From: an uncultured Arenicella sp.
GTDB lineage: Bacteria > Pseudomonadota > Gammaproteobacteria > Arenicellales > Arenicellaceae
Length of the DNA stretch: 36,701 bases
NCBI GenBank assembly: GCA_937918955.1
Contig: CAKZRZ010000220.1
Location: 1-36,701, forward strand
Direction of reading: 5' to 3'
Below the pieces are notes generated by a model. That model made no database searches. It saw only the letters and a program-made list of their open reading frames with translations, and was not told where the DNA came from. This document shows, piece by piece, positions 18,303 through 28,587 of the stretch (position 1 is its first letter; every line of letters starts with the position of its first letter). The translations under genes and the position numbers were made by a program.

Positions 18303-20540
18303 CTATACGGTCAGACGGCGTACGTCTTCTAAAACAGCGGCGATATGGCGTGTAAAGCGTGCTGCTTCAGCGCCGTCGATAACACGGTGGTCATAAGACA
18401 AGCTCAGAGGCAGGATCATGCCTGGCTCGAATTCGCTGCCATTCCAAACCGGCTGCATTTTGCTACGTGATACGCCCAGTATCGCAACCTCAGGAGCGTT
18501 AACAATTGGCGTGAAGCCAGTGCCGCCGATCCCGCCTAGGCTAGAAATAGTAAAGCACGCGCCGCTCATATCATTCATAGTGAGTTTCTTATCGCGCGCT
18601 TTCTTCGCTAATTCGCCCATTTCAGTCGCGATTTCGGCAACTGATTTTTTGTCGGCATTTTTAACGACCGGAACAACCAACCCGTTTGGCGTTTCTACCG
18701 CGATACCGATGTTGAAATATTTCTTATAAATTAGGTTTTCGCCGCCAGATTCCAATGAACTATTGAATTGCGGGTATAGTTGCATTGCATTGACCACGGC
18801 CTTAACGATAAACGCCAAGGGTGATAGTTTAAGGTCGCGTTTTTGGTGCGCGTACTCTTTATTTAATTGCTTTCGGAAGGCTTCGAGGTCGCTTATGTTC
18901 GACTCATCATTGTGCGTGACATGCGGCACATTCAACCAAGAACGATGTAAGTTCTCAGCCGTTAAACGTTTAATTTTGTTTAGCGGTTGCACGTCTACTT
19001 CACCGAATTTTGTAAAGTCTTGTGCTGGGATCGGCTGAATTCCTGAGCCTCCTTGGGCTGCAGGTGCTGATGCATTTTGTGGCTTAGTCAGTTCGCCTTT
19101 AACGAATGCTTTTACATCATCATGAGTGATGCGACCTTTACGGCCTGAACCATTGATAAGGCTTAAATTCGCCCCGAGTTCTCGAGCAAATCGGCGGATC
19201 GAGGGAGACGCATGGGACTTACTGTCGCTATTAGCTGGAGCTACTTTAGATGAAGGAGCTTGAACCGTAGACGCGGTACTTGGTGTTGCTGCAGGCGCAG
19301 ACTCATCCTGTTTTGCTGCTGGAGCAGCTTGTTTAGCCGTGCTAACAGTACTCGGGCTTGGCTGATCAGAAGCGCTATCTGCAGTTGTTAGCAGCGTGAC
19401 GACAACGACTCCTTCACTGACATCTTGATCAATGCTTACGTCGATACTTTTAATAGTCCCGGATGAAGAACTCGGTACATCCATTGATGCTTTATCACTT
19501 TCAAGCGTCACCAAGGGATCCTCGATCTCGACTTGATCTCCGACATTGACCAGAATTTCGATGACCTTTGCTGAATCTCCGCCTATATCCGGAATTTGAA
19601 CTTCTACTATTGAGCTCGCAGCCTCAGGGCTTGGAGCGACGGGCTCTGGAGCCGCAGTTTCGCTTGTGCTTGCTTTGGGTGCTGTATCTGCCTTAGGCGT
19701 CTCCGCAGGCATTTCTGGCTCTGTTGCCGCCTCGCTCTCAAGTTCGAGAATCAGGCTGCCTTCGCTCAGGTCGTCATCAATATTTACCGAAATCGCTTTC
19801 ACGATGCCATCGTTTGGTGAAGGAACATCCATACTCGCTTTATCACTCTCTAATGTGATTAACGGGTCTTCAGTTGATACTTGATCGCCAACGTTGACAA
19901 GTATTTCAATGACCTTGGCGCTGTCGGCACCAATATCGGGGACGGTTACTTTTATGGTAGAACTCGATGACATGGTTAGGCTCGTTTGAGTAGGTTGTAG
20001 TGGCTCAATAGGGGCCGAGGCCACCTTTTGTGTTAAGACCACTTCATTTTCGTCGATAGCATTTTGTGTGTGTTGAGATTCTGCAAGAACGTCAGGTTCG
20101 GCTAATTGCTCAACTGGGGTATCGCCCATAAGGTCGAGCGATTGTTGTTGGTGTGTCTTTACCACTTTTGTTTCAGTCTTATTTTTTCTGTCTTTTACGC
20201 TTGCATCATTGCTTTCATTTGACTCTAACTCGGCTTCGGTGCTTGCAAATAAGGCTTGCTCTTCATCATTAAGCGGTTTGCTAGCAGTACTGCTTTCAAC
20301 TTCAGTTTCAAGTAGAAGCAGGGCCGTTGATAGTGTTATGTTTTCTTGCAAGCTGGCTATGAGTTCGACCACTCGTCCAGCTTTGGTTGCCGGTAAATTG
20401 ACTTCATGCGCACCACTTTGAACTCGAAAGATTGTATCTCCCGCTTTGATATAGTCGTCTTCTGCGCACTCGATTGACACAATTTTAGCTTGTCGAAATG
20501 CGCTTGCTTCTGGCGCAGTGAGTTCAACATATTTGATCAT
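18303..20540 (-). CDS. aceF: Pyruvate dehydrogenase complex dihydrolipoamide acetyltransferase (E2)
   Basis: Two canonical lipoyl domains (TLESDKASMDVPS), E3/E1-binding domain (ASPSIRRFARELGANLSLINGSGRKGRITHDDVKAF), catalytic core ending LSLSYDHRVIDGAEAARF. An extra lipoyl-like N-terminal domain lacks DKA. Confidence 0.96.
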   Translation of the reverse strand: MIKYVELTAPEASAFRQAKIVSIECAEDDYIKAGDTIFRVQSGAHEVNLPATKAGRVVELIASLQENITLSTALLLLETEVESSTASKPLNDEEQALFASTEAELESNESNDASVKDRKNKTETKVVKTHQQQSLDLMGDTPVEQLAEPDVLAESQHTQNAIDENEVVLTQKVASAPIEPLQPTQTSLTMSSSSTIKVTVPDIGADSAKVIEILVNVGDQVSTEDPLITLESDKASMDVPSPNDGIVKAISVNIDDDLSEGSLILELESEAATEPEMPAETPKADTAPKASTSETAAPEPVAPSPEAASSIVEVQIPDIGGDSAKVIEILVNVGDQVEIEDPLVTLESDKASMDVPSSSSGTIKSIDVSIDQDVSEGVVVVTLLTTADSASDQPSPSTVSTAKQAAPAAKQDESAPAATPSTASTVQAPSSKVAPANSDSKSHASPSIRRFARELGANLSLINGSGRKGRITHDDVKAFVKGELTKPQNASAPAAQGGSGIQPIPAQDFTKFGEVDVQPLNKIKRLTAENLHRSWLNVPHVTHNDESNISDLEAFRKQLNKEYAHQKRDLKLSPLAFIVKAVVNAMQLYPQFNSSLESGGENLIYKKYFNIGIAVETPNGLVVPVVKNADKKSVAEIATEMGELAKKARDKKLTMNDMSGACFTISSLGGIGGTGFTPIVNAPEVAILGVSRSKMQPVWNGSEFEPGMILPLSLSYDHRVIDGAEAARFTRHIAAVLEDVRRLTV

Positions 20541-20631
20541 ATTCGGCTTCCCCTGGGCACAACTACGGCCTCTACATTTTGCCTATGCCCTTGTTTGGTG
20601 ATCAGCGATTAATTTGCGAAATCACGCTTAA

Positions 20632-23337
20632 TCAGAGCGTATCTGGTGATGGTTTCTCCGGGTCAATATTAAACTGTTTGATGGCTTTATTCACCACTTC
20701 AGCGTCAATGCTGCCGTCTTCGAACAGTGCCGAGAGAGCGGCGATAATAATGTACTTATGATTGACTTCAAAGTGATTACGTAACTGTTGTCGATCATCA
20801 CTTCGACCAAAGCCATCAGTGCCTAAAACGACATAGCGAGACGGTACAAACTCACGAAGTGAATCGGCGTAAACCTTCATGTAATCGGTTGCTGCAACGA
20901 CCGGGCCGTTTTGCTCTTGGAAGCACTGCTCTACATAGCTAATGCGAGGCTTTTCATTTGGATGCAGCATGTTCCAACGCTGAGCGTCTAAGCCTTCGCG
21001 ACGTAGCTCGTTAATGCTGGTTGCACTCCAAACATTAGCGGCAATACCGAACTCATTCTCGAGAATTTCAGCTGCGCTAACGCATTCATTTAGAATCGTT
21101 CCGCTACCCATTAGTTGGACGGTTGGTGTTTGTCCGTCGTCTTTCTTACTTTTCGATAATTGGTACAAGCCTTTCAGAATACCTTCAGCTGAGCCTTCGG
21201 GCATTGCTGGGTGAACGTAGTTTTCGTTCATTACCGTGAGATAATAGAATACGTTCTCTTCGTTTTGGTACATGCGGCGTAAGCCATCTTGGACAATTAC
21301 GGCTAATTCGTAGCTGTATGTCGGATCGTATGAAATGCAGTTTGGAATCGTTGAGGCTTGCAGATGCGAATGGCCGTCTTGATGTTGCAAGCCTTCGCCT
21401 GCAAGAGTTGTTCTACCCGCTGTGCCGCCAACTAAGAAACCGCGCGCTTGCATGTCGCCCGCAGCCCAGGCTAGGTCGCCAATACGCTGAAAGCCAAACA
21501 TTGAGTAGTAAATGTAAAATGGAATCATCGGCAACTCGTTGGTTGAGTAGGAAGTTGCTGCTGCGATCCAGGATGACATTGCTCCAGCCTCGTTGATACC
21601 TTCTTCAAGTACTTGGCCTTTCTTGTCTTCGCGGTAATACATCAACTGATCGGAATCTTCAGGCTCATACTTTTGGCCTTCACTGGCATAAATACCGAGT
21701 TGACGAAACAAGCCTTCCATTCCAAAGGTGCGTGCCTCATCTGGAACAATTGGTACCACTCGATTCTTAATATTTTTATCGCGGATAAGAGAAGATAAAA
21801 TACGCACGAATGCCATAGTCGATGAAATTTCACGGTCACCCGATGACTCGAGCATTTTCGCGAACGACTCAAGCGATGGTATCTCTAGCTTATTTGACGG
21901 GTTTGGTCGAGCAGGCAAGTAACCCCCTAAAGCTTGGCGTCGAGCATGTAGGTACTTAATTTCAGGAGAGTCAGGGTCGGGACGAATGTATTCTACTTTC
22001 TCAACTTGCTCATCTGATACGGGAATCTTAAAACGGTTTCTAAAGCCTTTAAGCGACTCTAAATCCATCTTCTTCTGTTGATGTGACGTGTTCTGGCCTT
22101 GGCCCGATTCGCCCATGCCAAGTCCTTTAACGGTTTTGGCTAAAATTACGGTTGGTTGGCCAGAGTGCTTTACCGCAGAACGGTACGCAGCATAGACCTT
22201 GTCAGTATCATGACCACCACGAGACATTAGATCTAGATCTTCGTCGCTCATGTGCGCAACCATGGCTTTGAGTTCCGGTGTATTCCAAAAATGCTCACGT
22301 GTGTAAGCGCCGCCTTTAGCTTTGAATGCTTGGTACTCGCCGTCAACGCACTCTTGCATGCGTTTTTGCAGCAGGCCGTCGTGATCTTTTTCAAGTAGGA
22401 TATCCCATTGAGAACCCCAGATTACCTTGATTACATTCCAGCCCGCGCCACGGAATTCTGATTCAAGTTCTTGAATTATTTTACCATTGCCGCGAACAGG
22501 GCCATCTAGGCGTTGTAGATTGCAATTAATCACGAAGACCAAGTTATCTAATTTTTCACGGCCGGCTAGACCTAAGGCGCCACGCGACTCTGGTTCGTCC
22601 ATCTCGCCATCACCCAAGAAAGCCCAAACCTTGCGGTTCTCAGCTTTGATTAGCTCTCGGTTTTCCAAGTACTTTTGAAATCGAGCTTGGTAAATAGCCA
22701 TGATTGGGCCTAAGCCCATCGAAACGGTAGGGAACTGCCAAAAGTTAGGCATTAACCAAGGATGAGGGTAACTGGATAAGCCATTGCCACCAACTTCTTG
22801 ACGGAAGTTGTCGAGTTGTTCCTCACTTAAACGTCCTTCTAAAAAGGCGCGCGCATACATACCTGGTGCTGAATGACCTTGGTAGTAGATCATATCGCCA
22901 CCATGCTCTTCTGAGCGTGCGCGCCAGAAGTGATTAAAACCAATTTCGTATAGAACTGCCGCAGAAGAAAAGCTCGCAATGTGGCCGCCGTACTCGGTGC
23001 TGATTTTGTTCGCTCTTAGTACCATTGCCGCTGCGTTCCAGCGAATCATCGAGCGAATTTTAAATTCTAACTGACGATCCGCGGGCAATGCAGGTTGTTT
23101 CTCGACTGGTATAGTATTGACGTAGGGAGTATTTAAACCGTACGGCAATTGAGCACCGGCTTCGCGAGCGGCGTCTGCAAGTTCTCTTAATAGAAAGCGA
23201 GCGCGGTCGGAACCGTCTGCCTCAATAACGCTTTGGAGGGCGTCAATCCACTCTTTGGTTTCTTGTGTGTCAATATCTTGAGGCTGGGCGTTAAGTTGTT
23301 GGCTTTTAACGCTTTGCGTATTCGTTTCTGTGCTCAT
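20632..23337 (-). CDS. aceE: Pyruvate dehydrogenase E1 component, homodimeric type
   Basis: NTPYVNTIPVEKQPALP; GGHIASFSSAAVLYEIGFNHF; FLGDGEMDEPESRGALGLAGREKLDNLVFVINCNLQRLDGPVRGNGKIIQELE; GTDGFGRSD. Confidence 0.98.
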   Translation of the reverse strand: MSTETNTQSVKSQQLNAQPQDIDTQETKEWIDALQSVIEADGSDRARFLLRELADAAREAGAQLPYGLNTPYVNTIPVEKQPALPADRQLEFKIRSMIRWNAAAMVLRANKISTEYGGHIASFSSAAVLYEIGFNHFWRARSEEHGGDMIYYQGHSAPGMYARAFLEGRLSEEQLDNFRQEVGGNGLSSYPHPWLMPNFWQFPTVSMGLGPIMAIYQARFQKYLENRELIKAENRKVWAFLGDGEMDEPESRGALGLAGREKLDNLVFVINCNLQRLDGPVRGNGKIIQELESEFRGAGWNVIKVIWGSQWDILLEKDHDGLLQKRMQECVDGEYQAFKAKGGAYTREHFWNTPELKAMVAHMSDEDLDLMSRGGHDTDKVYAAYRSAVKHSGQPTVILAKTVKGLGMGESGQGQNTSHQQKKMDLESLKGFRNRFKIPVSDEQVEKVEYIRPDPDSPEIKYLHARRQALGGYLPARPNPSNKLEIPSLESFAKMLESSGDREISSTMAFVRILSSLIRDKNIKNRVVPIVPDEARTFGMEGLFRQLGIYASEGQKYEPEDSDQLMYYREDKKGQVLEEGINEAGAMSSWIAAATSYSTNELPMIPFYIYYSMFGFQRIGDLAWAAGDMQARGFLVGGTAGRTTLAGEGLQHQDGHSHLQASTIPNCISYDPTYSYELAVIVQDGLRRMYQNEENVFYYLTVMNENYVHPAMPEGSAEGILKGLYQLSKSKKDDGQTPTVQLMGSGTILNECVSAAEILENEFGIAANVWSATSINELRREGLDAQRWNMLHPNEKPRISYVEQCFQEQNGPVVAATDYMKVYADSLREFVPSRYVVLGTDGFGRSDDRQQLRNHFEVNHKYIIIAALSALFEDGSIDAEVVNKAIKQFNIDPEKPSPDTL

Positions 23338-23510
23338 AAGGGGTCTTCAGAGTTCGGATATTTAATAAGGTCTACAGGGGAGCCAGCGGAGTGCAGTACA
23401 ACCCTTTATTTGTGGAGTGAATAGTATCTATAAGTTTTGGTGATGTAAACCTGTTAGCATGCATTTTATGTAACAAAATTACACAAACTTGACGAAAATG
23501 CCCTGCAATA

Positions 23511-23538
23511 AGAAAGGGCGCTCGAAAGCGCCCTTAAA
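23511..23538 (-). terminator. Rho-independent terminator downstream of maeB
   Basis: Stem AAGGGCGCT (23514-23522) / CGAA / AGCGCCCTT (23527-23535), followed on the minus strand by TTTCTTATT. Confidence 0.75.
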
Positions 23539-23576
23539 TAGATGGTGATAGATATAACTCTAGGTTGTTTTCAGTG

Positions 23577-25754
23577 TTAAGACTCCACGCTTGCGGTAAC
23601 TAAGCTTGTTAAATTAACAATGCCTCGAGGCGAGGTGGTTTTGGTGATCGCGTGGATTGGCAGTGAGGCTCCTAAAATGATGGGGCCAACCGAAACACCG
23701 TTTGCTAAGGATTTGAGCGTGGTGTAAGTAATATTGGCTGCGTCGAGATTAGGCATAATCAGTAGATTGGCATCGCCAGTGAGGCTACTTTTACCAGATC
23801 TGTCTCGTATTTCAGAATTTAATGCCATGCCTGCTTTCATTTCACCGTCTACTTCTAAGTCCGGCGCGATCTCAGCGAGTATTTTTTTAGTCTCGGCCAT
23901 CTTGATTGCCGACTTGGTTTTGTGACTACCAAAATTAGAATGAGAGAGCAGTGCTGCACGTGGTGTCATGCCGAAACGTTTTATTTCTTCAGCGGCTATT
24001 ACGGTAATATGTGCCAACTCTTCAGGAGTCGGGTCTTCATGAATGCTGGTGTCTGCGATAAAGTACGAACCGTTTTCTAATAGTAGAAGATGCATCACCG
24101 CCATATGTTCATCAGGGTGTTTGGTGCCGGCACATCGTTCGATGGATTCGACTTGTTCGTGCAGTTTCACACCAGGACCCGTTAAGGCCGCATGCACGAC
24201 GTTGTCTTTAATCAACTGGCATGCTTGCGAGATTCGGTCATGTTCACTATCGCCGTTTGCCGGGATAACTTCATAGTCCTTACTCTCAATGACTCTTAAA
24301 CCGAGCTCGTTCACGGTTGCACGTATTTGATTGGCATCACCAATCAAAACTGGGCGGGCGTAGCTTTGATCAACGACGTCTTGAATAGCTCGAAGTACAC
24401 GTTCATTTTCACCGTCGGTATAAACAACTTTATGTGTTGTGCTTTGCGCCTTCTCGAAGATAGGGCGCATCACGTTGCCGGTGCGATAGACCAACGGCTC
24501 GAGGCTTTGTTGATAGGCTTCAAAGCTTTCAAACGGCCGAGTTGCTACACCGCTCTCAATAGCCGCTTTGGCAACGGCTGGAGCGATAGTTGTAATCAAG
24601 CGAGGGTCAAAGGGTTTAGGTAAGATATAGCCAGCGCCAAACTGCATGGTCTCGTTTTGATAATAAGATGCGACCACTTCGTTACTCTCCGATAGTGCGA
24701 GGTCGGCGAGCGCGTTTACACACGCTATTTCCATCGCGCGAGTAATGGTGGTGGCGCCAACATCTAATGCTCCGCGGAATAAAAATGGAAAGCACAGTAC
24801 ATTATTAACTTGATTTGGGTAATCGGATCGGCCGGTCGCCATTACAGCGTCTGGGCGGTGTTCGTAAACAAGCTCTGGACGAACCTCCGGGTTAGGGTTA
24901 GACATTGCTAATATCAATGGTCTTTCAGCCATGCTCTTGAGCATCGCGACACTGACCAAATTAGGTTGCGATACCCCCAAGAAGACATCGCAATCAACCA
25001 TCGCATCTTCAAGAGTGCGTGCTTCGGTCTCGATTGCGAAACGTTGTTTGGTAGAGTCTAAATTTTCACGACCAGAGTGGATTACGCCGCGGCTATCAAG
25101 CATCAATACATTATTAATGTCAACGCCAATATCGAGCAGTAGATTGGTACAGGCCATGGCCGCAGCTCCTGCGCCTGAGACCACAAGTTTGACCTTGCTG
25201 ATGTCTTTATTGACTACGCGAAGGCCATTTTTTACCGCAGCTGAGCAAACAATCGCAGTGCCATGTTGATCGTCATGGAACACAGGAATATTCATGCGTT
25301 CGCGTAATTTCTTTTCAATTTCGAAGCACTGTGGTGCTTTGATATCCTCAAGGTTGATGCCACCAAAAGTTGGCTCCAGTGCTGCGACCACATCGCAAAA
25401 CGCATCTACGTCTGTTTCGTCAACTTCAATATCATAAGCGTCAACATCGGCGAAGTTCTTGAAAAGAATAGCTTTGCCTTCCATAACAGGCTTTGATGCT
25501 AAAGCGCCAATATTGCCTAGACCTAGCACCGCCGTGCCGTTGGTGACCACGCCAACCAAGTTACTTCTAGACGTATACATAGCAGCGGCAAGAGGGTCTT
25601 TCTCGATCTCTAGGCAAGGCTCGGCAACACCTGGAGAGTAGGCGAGCGCGAGGTCACGCTGGTTAGTAAGAGGCTTGGTTGCCTGAATTCGAATTTTGCC
25701 TGCTCTGGGGTTGCGATGATAGTGCAACGCGGCGTCGCGAAGTGAATTGCTCAT
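23577..25754 (-). CDS. maeB: NADP-dependent malic enzyme with C-terminal phosphotransacetylase-like domain
   Basis: [46 protein letters not shown]-terminal PTA-like [37 protein letters not shown]. Confidence 0.96.
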   Translation of the reverse strand: MSNSLRDAALHYHRNPRAGKIRIQATKPLTNQRDLALAYSPGVAEPCLEIEKDPLAAAMYTSRSNLVGVVTNGTAVLGLGNIGALASKPVMEGKAILFKNFADVDAYDIEVDETDVDAFCDVVAALEPTFGGINLEDIKAPQCFEIEKKLRERMNIPVFHDDQHGTAIVCSAAVKNGLRVVNKDISKVKLVVSGAGAAAMACTNLLLDIGVDINNVLMLDSRGVIHSGRENLDSTKQRFAIETEARTLEDAMVDCDVFLGVSQPNLVSVAMLKSMAERPLILAMSNPNPEVRPELVYEHRPDAVMATGRSDYPNQVNNVLCFPFLFRGALDVGATTITRAMEIACVNALADLALSESNEVVASYYQNETMQFGAGYILPKPFDPRLITTIAPAVAKAAIESGVATRPFESFEAYQQSLEPLVYRTGNVMRPIFEKAQSTTHKVVYTDGENERVLRAIQDVVDQSYARPVLIGDANQIRATVNELGLRVIESKDYEVIPANGDSEHDRISQACQLIKDNVVHAALTGPGVKLHEQVESIERCAGTKHPDEHMAVMHLLLLENGSYFIADTSIHEDPTPEELAHITVIAAEEIKRFGMTPRAALLSHSNFGSHKTKSAIKMAETKKILAEIAPDLEVDGEMKAGMALNSEIRDRSGKSSLTGDANLLIMPNLDAANITYTTLKSLANGVSVGPIILGASLPIHAITKTTSPRGIVNLTSLVTASVES

Positions 25755-25873
25755 AAGATTATTTTTGTGTGTGTTTAGAGTTCGTGGATCTAAAGTTATC
25801 TTAAGTGGTTAGATGCGTTTTATGAGTCGGCTTAGTGCATCTTGTTGCCGATCTTTATGTTTGTTTTCTTTTT

Positions 25874-26860
25874 TTAATTTGTTTTTTCGGCTTCGTGCGC
25901 TTGAACATCGGCGTGGTAAGAAGAGCGTACCATTGGTCCTGAGGCTACGTGCTTAAAACCGAGGTTCTCGCCAAATTCCTTTAGCTCAAGGAATTCATCG
26001 GGGTGCACATAACGCTCAACCGGTAAGTGGTTCAAGCTTGGTTGCAGGTATTGACCTAGCGTGATCATGTCGCAATCGTGTTCTTTTAGGTCGCGGAGCA
26101 CGTCTTTTACTTGCTCAAGAGATTCACCAATTCCTAGCATTAGGCCAGACTTGGTATTCACTTGCGGCTGGGCAGCTTTGAAATTCTTGATTAGATCAAG
26201 TGACCATTGATAATCTGAACCTGGGCGTACCTTGCGATACAAGTCGGGAATGGTTTCGAGGTTGTGATTAAACACATCAGGAGGATTGCTCGACATTAGT
26301 TCCACTGCGATGTCCATGCGGCCGCGAAAATCTGGCACTAATACTTCAATTTGTGTGTTCGGTGTCAGCGCGCGTACTTCTTTAATGCAATCTACAAAGT
26401 GGCCGGCGCCGCCATCGCGCAAATCATCGCGATCAACCGAGGTAATAACCACATACTTGAGTTTCATTGCAGCGATGGTGTCTGCTAAGTGACGCGGCTC
26501 GTCTTGATCCAGGGCAAGAGGGCGACCATGCGCCACATCACAAAATGGGCAGCGACGAGTACAGATGTCGCCCATGATCATGAAAGTAGCGGTGCCGCGT
26601 GTAAAACACTCAGACAAGTTCGGGCAAGAGGCTTCTTCACAAACTGTGTGAAGTTTGTTTTCGCGCAAGGTTTCTTTTAATTCTTGTACTTTATTGCCAT
26701 GTGGGAGTCGGATACGAATCCAATCAGGCTTTCTCAAAGGAGCCGTTGTTTTCTCGATTTTCACCGGGATTCGCGCCATTTTCTCGGCGCCGCGGAGCTT
26801 CTCTCCAGCGATAACAGGTTTGATTTTTGGACGAGTGCTTTTTACAGGAGTGTCAGACAT
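25874..26860 (-). CDS. lipA: Lipoyl synthase (radical SAM)
   Basis: [40 protein letters not shown] (both Fe-S cysteine motifs); [20 protein letters not shown]-like '[21 protein letters not shown]'. ATG 26860 preferred over TTG 26866. Confidence 0.97.
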   Translation of the reverse strand: MSDTPVKSTRPKIKPVIAGEKLRGAEKMARIPVKIEKTTAPLRKPDWIRIRLPHGNKVQELKETLRENKLHTVCEEASCPNLSECFTRGTATFMIMGDICTRRCPFCDVAHGRPLALDQDEPRHLADTIAAMKLKYVVITSVDRDDLRDGGAGHFVDCIKEVRALTPNTQIEVLVPDFRGRMDIAVELMSSNPPDVFNHNLETIPDLYRKVRPGSDYQWSLDLIKNFKAAQPQVNTKSGLMLGIGESLEQVKDVLRDLKEHDCDMITLGQYLQPSLNHLPVERYVHPDEFLELKEFGENLGFKHVASGPMVRSSYHADVQAHEAEKTN

Positions 26861-26915
26861 ACACAAGCTAGGCTAAACTAAGGGAGTTTGAAACGGGAGA
26901 GAAGTATAACAACTA

Positions 26916-27320
26916 ATGTCAAAAAAAGACGTACTAGAGCGAGCAGATATTGAAGATATCGTCACACGATTCTATCAAGTGATGCTACAAGACCCGATTG
27001 TTGGCTTTATTTTCACCGATGTTGCGAAAATTCATCTTGAAGAACACTTGCCAATAATTGTCGATTTTTGGAGTGATGTTGTTTTCAAACAAAAGTCGTA
27101 TCAGGGAAATACACTGCAAAAGCATTTAGATATACATCAAAAAATGCCCTTGAAACCGGGGCATTTCACTCGTTGGTTATATCTGTTCGATAAGGCAGTG
27201 AACGATTGTCATCAAGGAGAAAATGCTCGATTGATGATCGAACGCGCTGAACTGGTGGCTAAAAGTATTTCTGCCGCGATCGTCAAGGCCAAGCGATCGG
27301 AAATGACGCTAAGGCTTTAG
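26916..27320 (+). CDS. Group III truncated haemoglobin
   Basis: IVTRFYQVMLQDPIVGFIFTDV..HLPIIVDFWSDVVFKQKSYQGNTLQKHLDIH..HFTRWLYLFDKAV follows the pattern of Campylobacter Ctb-like group III globins. Confidence 0.87.
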   Translation: MSKKDVLERADIEDIVTRFYQVMLQDPIVGFIFTDVAKIHLEEHLPIIVDFWSDVVFKQKSYQGNTLQKHLDIHQKMPLKPGHFTRWLYLFDKAVNDCHQGENARLMIERAELVAKSISAAIVKAKRSEMTLRL

Positions 27321-27329
27321 CGTATCGTT

Positions 27330-28106
27330 TTAGCTTTCGAGTTTTCTAACGAAAACAGGGTTAAGAGCGTCGGAATCATTCGGGCTGTATTCATAGCCGG
27401 TTTGATTGAACCCTAACAAGGCGTCCACTTCGTCAACTTGATTTTGCAGTATCCAAGCCGACATGACACCTCGCGCCTTCTTGGCATAGAAACTGATAAT
27501 TTTGTATTGACCATTTTTCCAGTCCTTAAAAATCGGAGTAACGATATCGGCATCGATTTCTTTAACTTTTACCGATTTGAAATACTCGTTCGACGCAAGA
27601 TTTAAAAGAATATTCGAATCAATGCTCCGGAGCTGCAAATTGAGTTGCTTTGTGATGCTGCTTCCCCAAAAATCATATAGATTTTTACCTTCTGAGTTTT
27701 CGAGCTTGATACCCATTTCGAGGCGATAAGCTTGCATTAAATCAAGCGGCCTTAGCACGCCATATAGCCCGGATAAAATTCTTAGATGGTCTTGCGCGTA
27801 GTCAAACTCTTTTTCACTAAAGGTCTCAGCTTCTAGACCTGTATAGACATCGCCTTTGAACGCGAGAACCGCCTGTTTCGCATTGTCTTGCGAGAATGGG
27901 CGATTCCAAGTGTGGTAACGCTCGGTGTTTAGTTCTGCTAATTTGGGGCTGATTTTCATCATTTTCTCAATGTCGGCTGGCGACTTAGTTGTGAGAATGT
28001 TGATCAGTTCTTCGCTCTGCTCGAGCATGTCCGGCTGAGTAAATTTAAGTGCCTTTGGCGCGGGTTCTAGGTCAAGTGTTTTTGCTGGAGAAATAACTAT
28101 TAACAT
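27330..28106 (-). CDS. yaaA: Peroxide stress protein YaaA (DUF328/UPF0246)
   Basis: MLIVISPAKTLDLEPAP; AVLAFKGDVYTGL; LRILSGLYGVLRPLDLMQAYRLEMG; SFYAKKARGVMSAW. ATG at 28106. Confidence 0.95.
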   Translation of the reverse strand: MLIVISPAKTLDLEPAPKALKFTQPDMLEQSEELINILTTKSPADIEKMMKISPKLAELNTERYHTWNRPFSQDNAKQAVLAFKGDVYTGLEAETFSEKEFDYAQDHLRILSGLYGVLRPLDLMQAYRLEMGIKLENSEGKNLYDFWGSSITKQLNLQLRSIDSNILLNLASNEYFKSVKVKEIDADIVTPIFKDWKNGQYKIISFYAKKARGVMSAWILQNQVDEVDALLGFNQTGYEYSPNDSDALNPVFVRKLES

Positions 28107-28205
28107 GAGTAGCTGTCTGTATGAAATGAGCGTCAGGGGATGAAGGTTCAAATATAGCCTTTACCACGTGAGAATCCAATCGACTCGTCTCTCTTTGGGA
28201 ATCTC

Positions 28206-28233
28206 AACAGAGATCTATATTGATTTCTCTGTT
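28206..28233. promoter_or_regulatory. 8-bp inverted repeat with 12-bp spacer, candidate operator
   Basis: AACAGAGA (28206-28213) tctatattgatt TCTCTGTT (28226-28233), in the yaaA / 28282 divergent intergenic region. Confidence 0.3.
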
Positions 28234-28281
28234 ATGCAAAAATCTATTGCTTATTCGGCTAATTAACGAGGATATACCAAA

Positions 28282-28482
28282 GTGTTGCCTTTTTGGCGGC
28301 GGTTCTGCAGTACTCATTCATCTGATAAAAACTCTAGCAAGCAAACGATGATGCTCGTTGAATCGGACGAACCGGATTCATGTTCTATTTCAGAAGAAGA
28401 CACCATTCGAACTTATTTTCGAGATGCTCTGGATGTTATCTTCGGCAGGGCATTAACCAGTGGCCCTGAACTCGGTCTTTAG
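28282..28482 (+). CDS. Small orphan protein (66 aa)
   Basis: GTG start with GAGGAT SD about 8 nt upstream, in an otherwise empty intergenic interval; MLPFWRRFCSTHSSDKNSSKQTMMLVESDEPDSCSISEEDTIRTYFRDALDVIFGRALTSGPELGL. Confidence 0.5.
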   Translation: MLPFWRRFCSTHSSDKNSSKQTMMLVESDEPDSCSISEEDTIRTYFRDALDVIFGRALTSGPELGL

Positions 28483-28587
28483 TGGACTGTAGCAGAGTGT
28501 AAATTGATTCGCGATTTTACCAGGCGTATTGTTAAATCGTTTACACTAGCTTACCCTGTTAGAAGAATCTCTTTCCTCTGAACTTGA

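Noticed and set aside
17220-20421. Many 60-117 aa plus-strand ORFs opposite lpdA/aceF/aceE
   Set aside because: Antisense shadows of strongly coding minus-strand genes; no SD or domain support.
23338-23470. Searched for a PdhR operator (AATTGGTnnnACCAATT) upstream of aceE
   Set aside because: No match seen by eye; the region has no clear palindrome.
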